This document shows positions 1 to 5,221 of a DNA stretch of 6,103 bases, piece after piece (within the stretch, counting starts at the first letter, position 1; each line of letters starts with the position of its first letter). The DNA is taken from positions 1 to 6,103 of the forward strand of contig JADZEV010000016.1 in assembly GCA_020850295.1 (NCBI GenBank), in the 5' to 3' direction. The DNA is from Candidatus Nomurabacteria bacterium. GTDB lineage: Bacteria; Patescibacteriota; Minisyncoccia; Phycocordibacterales; UBA9973. The position numbers were made by a program, and so were the translations under genes. The notes beneath the pieces are model-generated. The model saw only the letters and a list, made by a program, of their open reading frames with translations, ran no database searches and was not told where the DNA came from.

Positions 1-1
1 C

Positions 2-400
2 CCAACTAACAGTGGAACAAATCCAGGAACTATTGCCCCGACACCTCAATCTAGTTCACCAATACTAGACTCTTGTGACCTTATATCTTTTGATTCACTA
101 CTTGATATTTTGGTTTGGCTTAAGTGTGTTATAGGGAGCGCTATTATTCCACTTATTTTCACATTGGCTTTCTTATACTTCCTTTGGGGAATGGTTATGT
201 TTATCCGTGGAGCAGATGATGTTAAGAAAAGAGAAGAGAGTAAAAAGTTTATATATTGGGGCATCATAGCTTTGACAGTGATGGTTTCTGTCTGGGGGAT
301 AGTGAGAATTGTGACGAGCACCTTTGGGTTAGGAAATACTGTTCCACAACTTCAAACGGAGTGTTTAACAGACACTAAAGATAACCCTTGTAAAAAGTAG
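2..400 (+). CDS. Two-helix pilin-like membrane protein, 5'-truncated
   Basis: The reading frame is open to the left edge without a stop, so the start lies outside the window. The TTG at 110 is only an internal codon. The visible 132 residues begin with a Pro/Thr/Ser-rich linker (residues 1-20), then two hydrophobic helices (about 43-68 and 84-107) separated by a charged loop (GADDVKKREESKK). The layout, with FLWG..MFIRG before the loop and WGIIAL...VWGIVR...TFGLGN after it, matches the two genes downstream. It fits the small VirB2/TrbC-like type IV secretion pilin family common in CPR genomes. Cysteines lie at visible residues 25, 42, 121 and 130, so disulfides outside the membrane are possible. 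A signal peptide would be expected upstream of the window. Membrane topology is clear; the pilin role is inferred from family resemblance and the tandem context. Confidence 0.8.
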   Translation, partial: PTNSGTNPGTIAPTPQSSSPILDSCDLISFDSLLDILVWLKCVIGSAIIPLIFTLAFLYFLWGMVMFIRGADDVKKREESKKFIYWGIIALTVMVSVWGIVRIVTSTFGLGNTVPQLQTECLTDTKDNPCKK

Positions 401-414
401 GATTGTGGTATACT
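388..414 (+). promoter_or_regulatory. Candidate extended -10 promoter for the second pilin-like gene
   Basis: TATACT at 409-414 is preceded by TGG, giving an extended -10 element. The best -35 candidate is TTGTAA at 388-393, with a short 15-bp spacer, overlapping the end of the previous gene. Transcription would start near 421, leaving a leader of about 46 nt, close to the leader lengths seen for the well-supported promoters in this window. The -35 is poor, so this is tentative. Readthrough from the first gene is the alternative, since no terminator separates them. Confidence 0.35.
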
Positions 415-466
415 TATAGGGTTATAGTATTTATTAAAATAAGAATTAATTTTTAAGATTTCATTT

Positions 467-883
467 ATGAAAAACATCGTTAAATCATTATTCATTTTTG
501 CTGTTCTGGTTTTTCCAAGCCAAGCTTTAGCTCAGGTAACAATTCAAGGTACCCCAAATACTGCTTACATTGATACTTGGGTAGAAAAACTACTTAAATT
601 TGGTCAGCAATTAACAACATTTTTGATGATTGCAGCTACCCTGTATTTCATCTGGACTGTTATTGGTTATATTCGAGCAAAGGATGCTACCAAGGCAGAA
701 GAGAGTAAAAAGGCAATGATAAGAGGCATCATAGGTCTTTTTGTAATAGTTGCTATATGGGGTATTGTTAGGCTTATCACTAGTACTCTAGGTGTTGGAA
801 CAGGCTCTCTAAACTCTAGAGATGTGCCTTGTCCTCCAGGTATGATATATAATACATCTGTAACTCCACCTCGTTGTATATAA
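467..883 (+). CDS. Signal-peptide-bearing two-helix pilin-like protein (T4SS pilin type)
   Basis: A 138-residue protein with a clear Sec signal peptide: basic MKNIVK, a hydrophobic core, and a likely cut after ALA at residue 22. Two transmembrane helices follow, at about 47-69 and 86-108. The loop between them is charged (residues 70-82, RAKDATKAEESKK). The motifs YFIW...YIR, RGIIGL and IWGIVRLITSTLGVG align with both neighbouring genes. This is the general plan of VirB2/TrbC-like pilins: a cleaved leader and two helices with a short charged loop. The C-terminal tail holds two cysteines (122 and 137) around a PPGM segment and could form a disulfide loop outside the membrane. The ATG at 467 is chosen because the signal peptide begins there; no Shine-Dalgarno sequence precedes it. 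It is probably co-transcribed with the next gene, 10 nt downstream. Function as an assembled pilin is inferred. Confidence 0.85.
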   Translation: MKNIVKSLFIFAVLVFPSQALAQVTIQGTPNTAYIDTWVEKLLKFGQQLTTFLMIAATLYFIWTVIGYIRAKDATKAEESKKAMIRGIIGLFVIVAIWGIVRLITSTLGVGTGSLNSRDVPCPPGMIYNTSVTPPRCI

Positions 884-893
884 ATACAGATAT

Positions 894-1232
894 ATGTTCA
901 ACTATGTCGCCTACGCAAAATCATTTGACTCAATAGTCTTTGATATAAACAGGACGATACTAAATCCTCTTATTCAGTTTGCATTCATTGTTGCCTTCGT
1001 GGTCTTTATTTGGGGAGTAGCAGAGTTCATTAGAAATGCTAACAATCCAGAAGCCAGACAAAAGGGTCAAAAGCATATGATGTGGGGGATTATTGGACTA
1101 GTTATCATGGTAGGTGTTTATGGTATTTTAAATATTTTGATAAATACTTTCGGACTAGGTAATCCTAGTATCAACAACAAAGAACAAATATTTACTCCTC
1201 CTCCTATAAAAGAAATAAATATACCAAAATAA
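894..1232 (+). CDS. Two-helix pilin-like membrane protein, no classical signal peptide
   Basis: A 112-residue protein, the third member of the tandem set. Helices lie at about residues 22-45 and 63-86. The FIWG...FIR, WGIIGLVIMV and NTFGLGN motifs match the two upstream proteins. Unlike the second gene it has only a short, weakly hydrophobic N-terminus (MFNYVAYAKSF), and no upstream in-frame start exists before the stop at 861-863, so the lack of a signal peptide seems real. The inter-helix loop is polar (about residues 48-61, NANNPEARQKGQKH). The tail is Pro-rich (TPPPIKEINIPK) and has no cysteines, unlike the other two. The gene starts 10 nt after its neighbour's stop without a Shine-Dalgarno sequence and ends at a strong terminator. 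It could be a minor subunit or a membrane-retained relative rather than a processed pilin; that part is speculation. Confidence 0.82.
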   Translation: MFNYVAYAKSFDSIVFDINRTILNPLIQFAFIVAFVVFIWGVAEFIRNANNPEARQKGQKHMMWGIIGLVIMVGVYGILNILINTFGLGNPSINNKEQIFTPPPIKEINIPK

Positions 1233-1233
1233 A

Positions 1234-1260
1234 AAAAGCCTGCACTATGTGCAGGCTTTT
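1234..1260. terminator. Bidirectional intrinsic terminator between convergent operons
   Basis: AAAAGCCTGCAC (1234-1245) pairs perfectly with GTGCAGGCTTTT (1249-1260) around a 3-nt TAT loop. The + strand transcript ends in TTTT followed by GTTTTG. The - strand transcript ends in seven T's (complement of 1231-1237). It therefore serves both the pilin-like genes on the left and the four-helix membrane protein gene on the right, which stops at 1280. Confidence 0.92.
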
Positions 1261-1279
1261 GTTTTGTACAAAAACCATT

Positions 1280-1981
1280 TTATTTCTTAAAAACTACAAC
1301 AACAGTGTTTCTGTCGAACTTAATCCTGGCTAAACCAATTTTTGCTTCATCATAAGGCTGTAATTTACTTGTAGGTTCATCTGAAACCTCGCCTGTTGAT
1401 TTTGAGCTTGTTTTTCTGGTCCAATTGCGACTTTCGTGGCCAAGCATAACTATCTGATAGTTAAGTGGATTACCATCTTTTGATATAAAACTCATCAATG
1501 GTTCGCTGTCTTCTAATTTATACCAAGTATTTGAATTAACGCAGTTTTCTCCGTTAACATCAAATCTTGGATAAATGGTACTTGTTTTTGAATAATCTTT
1601 AAGAATTTCAGGTTTAAGTATATAGTCTACATAAAACCACCTTCCCAAAAAAAATAGTCCAACAAGCGCAGGTATCCACCATAGCCATCTTAATTTAAAA
1701 CCGCTGTTTTCCACCTTCAGCTTAGTTATCCTGAAGAAGACGATAATAATCAATATTATTACCAAAGGAATTAAAAACCAGGGTAAGGCATTTTTAGAAA
1801 TATCAAAGTTTTTAATTTCCTTGATAATCCATGTCACCCCGAACCAAATCGATGGTAAAACCACTAAGGTTACAAGCGCAACTAAATGCCAGCTTCTTCT
1901 TACATTACCTTTTTTGATTACAAGTAATGTAAATAAAAAAACTAGAAACCCTATAACTTCAACGATAATTGCCTCGCTCAT
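1280..1981 (-). CDS. Four-helix membrane protein with soluble C-terminal domain, partner of SPFH-like protein
   Basis: A 233-residue protein I do not recognise by family. Four hydrophobic segments are visible at about residues 4-22, 32-53, 66-83 and 98-117, with basic clusters after helix 1 (KKGNVRR) and before helix 4. A soluble tail of about 115 residues follows, rich in Trp, Tyr, Ser and Thr, with short alternating hydrophobic stretches ending in TVVVVFKK. This suggests a small beta-rich domain. It is the second gene of an operon: its ATG overlaps the TGA of the SPFH-like gene (ATGA) and it has the strongest Shine-Dalgarno sequence in the window, so the two products are probably made together. 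A membrane bundle plus a soluble beta domain beside an SPFH protein recalls NfeD, but I see no sequence hallmark of NfeD. Membrane location is well supported; the partnership is inferred from the overlap. Confidence 0.82.
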   Translation of the reverse strand: MSEAIIVEVIGFLVFLFTLLVIKKGNVRRSWHLVALVTLVVLPSIWFGVTWIIKEIKNFDISKNALPWFLIPLVIILIIIVFFRITKLKVENSGFKLRWLWWIPALVGLFFLGRWFYVDYILKPEILKDYSKTSTIYPRFDVNGENCVNSNTWYKLEDSEPLMSFISKDGNPLNYQIVMLGHESRNWTRKTSSKSTGEVSDEPTSKLQPYDEAKIGLARIKFDRNTVVVVFKK

Positions 1982-2982
1982 GACTTACCTCCTTTTTCGG
2001 ATTCGTTAGCAACCTTGGTGGCGGTTATTAGTTTGGAAAGTATGTCGTTCTCACTTCCTATAACCAAAGTTCTTAGCTTGGTTCCCGAAGCATAGCCGTT
2101 ATTGATTTTTTGCAAAGCATCAGAGCTATTTTTCAGAAACTTTTCTTTTGCTTCTAAATCTCCTTTGATAAAAGACAGTTCTACTTTATTTTCAGCATCT
2201 TTTGCTTCACTCAATAAAACTCTTTTCTTTTTTGTTTCCTCCGCTTCCTCTGTTGCTGATTTCGCAATTACCACTTTTTGTTCACCTTCCAAAACATCTT
2301 TTGATCTTTCTGAGAGCACAACAGTTTTTAGGTTTACATCTATTACTTCAATTTCATAACTTTTGAATTTATTTTCATTAAGATAATCAAGGTAATAGGT
2401 GTCGTTAATTTTTATTTCCTCAAAAGGTTTAGTGCTTGCATCCGTACTCATCCTTCTAATATCCTTGGAGTTTTTACTATTTGCCCAACGGACAATAGCT
2501 TCATTAATAAATCCAAAAATAAAACCGAAAGGGTCGTTTAATTTTAGTATCTTAAGGGGTCCACCATCTTTTGGATAGTTAATTTTAACAATTATGTTTA
2601 TAACTATCTCTGATGATACACCGTCTTCAGCCGAAGTGGATTCCACCACAAAAGGATGTGATTCAACCTCTTTGAAAAACTTTACATATTCTGTTCTGTA
2701 ACCTATTACTAGGTTTGAGTTTAGAAACTCTCTATAAGATGAATACTTCTTAGAGCCATCAGGGTTTGTTGTTTCTTTAGCTGTTTTAAGATCAGCCACC
2801 TCTTCAGACCAGGTTAATTTAAATGTACCGAATCCGTAAGGGAAGACCGCTACCTCTAGTGATGAAGATGTTTCAAACCTCAAAGTCCTTTTTGGTTTGT
2901 AAAACATTGTTTCGGTATAAAGATTTCCTGGTTGAGGAGATATTGCCGAAACAAAAGCTAATTTAGGTTTTTTATTACTCAT
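1978..2982 (-). CDS. SPFH/Band 7-like domain protein
   Basis: A 334-residue soluble protein resembling the SPFH (stomatin/prohibitin/flotillin) fold. Residues about 30-60 form a beta-rich N-terminal part. Residues 124-137 (SEIVINIIVKINYP) look like the typical SPFH core strand pair. Residues 150-185 form a helical segment (FIFGFINEAIVRWANS). The stretch KSYEIEVIDVNLKTVVLSE (207-225) matches the characteristic strand at the end of the domain. A charged, Ala/Glu/Lys-rich helix follows at about 226-290, as in flotillin-like proteins that oligomerise through coiled coils. There is no N-terminal transmembrane helix or signal peptide, so membrane attachment probably depends on a partner, most simply the four-helix protein encoded by the overlapping next gene. 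The ATG at 2982 lacks a Shine-Dalgarno sequence but sits 42 nt downstream of a near-perfect promoter. The family assignment rests on pattern recognition, not a profile search. Confidence 0.7.
   Translation of the reverse strand: MSNKKPKLAFVSAISPQPGNLYTETMFYKPKRTLRFETSSSLEVAVFPYGFGTFKLTWSEEVADLKTAKETTNPDGSKKYSSYREFLNSNLVIGYRTEYVKFFKEVESHPFVVESTSAEDGVSSEIVINIIVKINYPKDGGPLKILKLNDPFGFIFGFINEAIVRWANSKNSKDIRRMSTDASTKPFEEIKINDTYYLDYLNENKFKSYEIEVIDVNLKTVVLSERSKDVLEGEQKVVIAKSATEEAEETKKKRVLLSEAKDAENKVELSFIKGDLEAKEKFLKNSSDALQKINNGYASGTKLRTLVIGSENDILSKLITATKVANESEKGGKS
1987..1997 (-). promoter_or_regulatory. Strong ribosome binding site inside the SPFH-like gene end
   Basis: On the - strand, AAAAAGGAGGT lies 5 nt before the ATG at 1981. 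It encodes the last residues of the upstream protein (EKGGK). This near-perfect anti-16S match fixes the start of the four-helix gene and supports coupled translation. No other annotated start in the window has a comparable site. Confidence 0.88.
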
Positions 2983-3024
2983 TTTGTTATATTTTTTTAA
3001 AGAAAAATTGTTTAATTCTTTAGT

Positions 3025-3053
3025 ATTATACCAAATTAATATCTATTTGTCAA
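3025..3053 (-). promoter_or_regulatory. Near-perfect sigma-70 promoter for the SPFH-like operon
   Basis: On the - strand, TTGACA (complement of 3048-3053), a 17-bp spacer, then TATAAT (complement of 3025-3030) preceded by TGG, which gives an extended -10. Both hexamers match the consensus fully. The -10 lies 42 nt before the ATG at 2982, implying a leader of about 35 nt without a Shine-Dalgarno sequence. Confidence 0.92.
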
Positions 3054-3113
3054 CTATATATATGATGTCAAAAAAGGTATTATTTACCTATATAAAATAA
3101 AGAAAAATTCATT

Positions 3114-4202
3114 ATGTTAGAAGCATACGAAAAAGAGCTAGATAAAAATTCGGTTTCAGAAGAAGAACAAACACCAAAATGGCAAAAGACAACTCTTAAG
3201 GAAATTTTAGGTAAAAAAGAAGATAGCGACCTCTTTGGTGAAATAATGGCCAGAGAAGGTGATCTAGAGCTTTCAAAAAGAATGGCTAGCGGAGAGCTAA
3301 CAGAGGATGATATTAGTGAATTGGATAATCATCGTCTAGACTTTCTAAACACTATGCAAGAGGTTAAGGTTGCTAAAGAATCTATAACCAATGATGTGGT
3401 AACTGCTTATACTGATCATAATCCAGAACTTAAAAAGATAGTCGGCTTAGTTGGTATTGATGCTTATAGGGATATGGTTAAAGAGGAACTTGCAAGATTA
3501 GCTATTAGAAATCCTGATCAGTTTGACCCATTTTATGGTGCTGTTAAAGATAAAAATGAATTTAAATCAGGTATATACAAAGATCTCGATGAAGAGATTA
3601 CTAAAATGTGTGCCGATAGAGGTATTAAGCCAGAAAGTTACTTAAAAGCTATGGCTATAGAAGACCCAGAGGAGCGTGCCAAAGCCCTAAAATCTGCTGT
3701 TAAAGAAAAATGGGGAAACTGGAAAAAAGCAGCCAACTTTTTAACTGGCGGATCTTGGGCTAGTAGAAGAGCAGAGCTTATGGGTTCTAAAAAAGAAGAA
3801 CTTGATTTGACTACTGAAGCAATGAAATTACATAGAAGTAACATAGGAGAATTTTTAGCTAGCCTTACTAGTGATATCGAGATTCGCTCTGCGGTTGCCA
3901 AAGAGCTTATAGGAGATAAAAAAGAAAAAGTTCCAGTTGATGGCTTTAAAGAGTCAAAAGGTCAAATGCAGACAGAAGAACAACAGCAAGAAGACTGGGA
4001 AGATTTCAAATTGATGACTCCATTACCAGAAGGAAAAGATTGGTCAGAACTAAATACAGCCGAACAGGATTTGATTAGGGATTCTTTCATAGAAGCCAAA
4101 AAAGAAGAGCAGGCACAGAAAAAAGGTTTAGGTTTCTGGGGTGCGATCTTTTCTTTGTTCTCAATTGAATCACTTACTATTAATAAAGCTAATTTAAAAT
4201 AA
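3114..4202 (+). CDS. Unrecognised charged, helical protein
   Basis: A 362-residue protein whose family I do not recognise. It has no signal peptide or transmembrane helix and is rich in Glu, Lys and Asp, suggesting a largely helical cytoplasmic protein. The acidic N-terminus (about 1-25) precedes a helical region. Residues about 104-210 look the most globular (NPELKKIVGLVGIDAY, NPDQFDPFYGAV, and a Trp-rich KEKWGNWKKAANFL). Residues about 265-295 are Lys/Gln/Glu-rich and probably disordered. The C-terminus (about 338-351, GLGFWGAIFSLFSI) is a short hydrophobic, aromatic segment that could be an amphipathic membrane-touching or docking helix. One cysteine (166) is seen. The ATG at 3114 has only an A-rich stretch (AAAGAAAAA) upstream. 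It forms an apparent operon with the gene 4 nt downstream. No function is assigned. Confidence 0.8.
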   Translation: MLEAYEKELDKNSVSEEEQTPKWQKTTLKEILGKKEDSDLFGEIMAREGDLELSKRMASGELTEDDISELDNHRLDFLNTMQEVKVAKESITNDVVTAYTDHNPELKKIVGLVGIDAYRDMVKEELARLAIRNPDQFDPFYGAVKDKNEFKSGIYKDLDEEITKMCADRGIKPESYLKAMAIEDPEERAKALKSAVKEKWGNWKKAANFLTGGSWASRRAELMGSKKEELDLTTEAMKLHRSNIGEFLASLTSDIEIRSAVAKELIGDKKEKVPVDGFKESKGQMQTEEQQQEDWEDFKLMTPLPEGKDWSELNTAEQDLIRDSFIEAKKEEQAQKKGLGFWGAIFSLFSIESLTINKANLK

Positions 4203-4206
4203 AATT

Positions 4207-4482
4207 ATGACACAAAAAGAATTACACGAAGCTTTCATGGTTTTTGTTGAAAAAGGAGACGAAGAGGGTGCTCGGAACTTTCTAGTTGAAAATATAAATG
4301 AATTTCCAGAAAATATGAGAAAAGAAATAGCTTTTGCTTTTTTTGTAGATGCTGTTGAGAAAGATGCTGCTATTGCAAAAGTACAAAAGGAAGGGATGGA
4401 GATGATGAAATCTCTTGATGAAGTAGAAGCGATTCTTGCTGATGCTTCTAAAGCATCTTCTATAAAGGAACAAATATCTTAA
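4207..4482 (+). CDS. Unrecognised small helical protein
   Basis: A 91-residue, strongly helical, acidic protein of unknown family. Residues about 4-50 read as short antiparallel helices (KELHEAFMVFVEKG, EEGARNFLVENINEF, MRKEIAFAFFVDAVEK), reminiscent of TPR- or HEAT-like helix pairs but too short to assign. Residues 51-91 look like a single helix or coiled coil. There is no signal peptide, membrane segment, cysteine or metal motif. Its ATG lies 4 nt after the stop of the 362-residue gene without a Shine-Dalgarno sequence, so it is probably translated from the same mRNA and may bind that protein. That partnership is an inference from spacing only. Confidence 0.75.
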   Translation: MTQKELHEAFMVFVEKGDEEGARNFLVENINEFPENMRKEIAFAFFVDAVEKDAAIAKVQKEGMEMMKSLDEVEAILADASKASSIKEQIS

Positions 4483-4515
4483 AAAGAAAAAACCACTTCA
4501 GAACTGAAGCGGTTT
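4481..4515 (-). terminator. Intrinsic terminator, stronger in the minus direction
   Basis: AAACCACTTCA (4490-4500) faces TGAAGCGGTTT (4505-4515) around a GAAC loop. In the + transcript one pair is an A/C mismatch and the hairpin is followed only by TTT then AAAGC. In the - transcript the same position becomes a G-U wobble, and the hairpin runs into TTTTTTCTTTTT (complement of 4481-4492). It therefore mainly ends the lipoprotein gene at 4539-5093, and may also serve the 91-residue gene that stops at 4482. Confidence 0.83.
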
Positions 4516-4538
4516 AAAGCTATTTGTTTGACTATAAT

Positions 4539-5093
4539 TTACCACTCTACACCAATCTTTGTTGGTGATACTCTTATTGCTTTTTTTACATAAGGCAATG
4601 AGTTGTAATTGAACTTTCCTACAATATTAAAATCAAAACTAGAAATTACTTCCGCTGGATTTGGTTGACTTAACCAAGGGAGCGATACTCCGTTATGGAA
4701 TACCCACATTCCGTTTGCATAGATTTCTACAAAGTAACCTTTACAATAACTACTTGAAAAACCCGCAGATGAATTGTAGGTCATACCACTTGGTCTGTAT
4801 TCACCAACCCCATTGTTTTGAAACCATTCCCAAGATGTTGGGCTCATAGGAGGATCTGTGATTACCACATCTCCTACGGGGTTTGTAGGTGTTACGCATT
4901 GTACAGGGATATTTTTTCCATTTACATAAATTACAGCTACTCCATTGATCGGAGTACCAACAATTGTTGGCCTGAGATTTGACGGTCGATATGTATATAA
5001 CATACTTTCACCGCGAAATATTTCACTGTTTTTTACGCAACTTGTAGAAAACAAGGTAGTAGCCAAAATAGCCAATGTTAGTATTTTTTTCAT
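4539..5093 (-). CDS. Probable exported lipoprotein of unknown function
   Basis: A 184-residue protein with an N-terminal signal sequence (MKKILTLAILATTLFSTSC). Cys19 follows a relaxed lipobox (STSC, lacking the usual Leu at -3), so lipidation is likely but not certain. The mature part is rich in Asn, Gly, Pro, Ser, Tyr and Trp, with alternating short strands, typical of an exported beta-rich protein. Two further cysteines (66 and 117) could pair outside the cell. It aligns in order with the exported protein encoded at 5222-5746: GVAVIYVNGKN, then NP, then SPTSWEWFQNNGVGE, then TYNSSAGFSSS, then PNP, then a terminal IG. The two therefore look like diverged paralogues. It has its own promoter (5140-5168) and terminator (4481-4515), so it is a single-gene unit. 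I do not recognise the family. The signal sequence resembles Bacteroidota lipoproteins, a weak hint of transfer. Confidence 0.82.
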   Translation of the reverse strand: MKKILTLAILATTLFSTSCVKNSEIFRGESMLYTYRPSNLRPTIVGTPINGVAVIYVNGKNIPVQCVTPTNPVGDVVITDPPMSPTSWEWFQNNGVGEYRPSGMTYNSSAGFSSSYCKGYFVEIYANGMWVFHNGVSLPWLSQPNPAEVISSFDFNIVGKFNYNSLPYVKKAIRVSPTKIGVEW

Positions 5094-5139
5094 TTTATTA
5101 TTATTTTATTGATGAGCAAAATATTTTTATTTCTATACA

Positions 5140-5168
5140 ATAATAGCATATTATATACTTTTTGTCAA
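5140..5168 (-). promoter_or_regulatory. Sigma-70 promoter for the lipoprotein gene
   Basis: On the - strand, TTGACA (complement of 5163-5168), 17 bp, then TATTAT (complement of 5140-5145) preceded by TGC (extended -10). The -10 lies 46 nt before the ATG at 5093. The -35 starts only 2 bp past the T-tract of the preceding gene's terminator. Confidence 0.85.
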
Positions 5169-5170
5169 GT

Positions 5171-5201
5171 AAAAAGCCGTTCATATAATTATGAACGGCT
5201 T
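5171..5201 (-). terminator. Intrinsic terminator of the upstream exported-protein gene
   Basis: AAGCCGTTCATA (5174-5185) pairs perfectly with TATGAACGGCTT (5190-5201) around a TAAT loop. On the - strand the hairpin runs into five T's (complement of 5171-5175). The + strand has only TT after the stem, and no + strand gene ends here. It ends the gene that stops at 5222. Confidence 0.9.
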
Positions 5202-5221
5202 GCACTTTCTTTCATGAGATT

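Noticed and set aside
46..321. A 91-codon - strand reading frame across the first pilin-like gene
   Set aside because: It is fully antisense to a convincing two-helix coding frame with matching paralogues next to it.
1821..2359. Two + strand reading frames (1821-2009 and 2102-2359) across the SPFH-like operon
   Set aside because: They are antisense to well-supported genes and have low-complexity Ser/Phe/Thr-rich products typical of shadow frames.
3054..3113. A + strand promoter for the 362-residue gene
   Set aside because: TATTAT (3078-3083) or TATAAA (3091-3096) could be a -10, but no acceptable -35 lies at the right distance, so none is annotated.
3638..3901. An 87-codon - strand reading frame inside the 362-residue gene
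   Set aside because: It is antisense to a continuous coding frame, with no promoter or ribosome binding site and no recognisable features.
4441..4457. Perfect 7-bp hairpin GATGCTT-CTA-AAGCATC near the end of the 91-residue gene
   Set aside because: It lies inside the coding frame and has no T-tract; a better terminator follows the stop codon.
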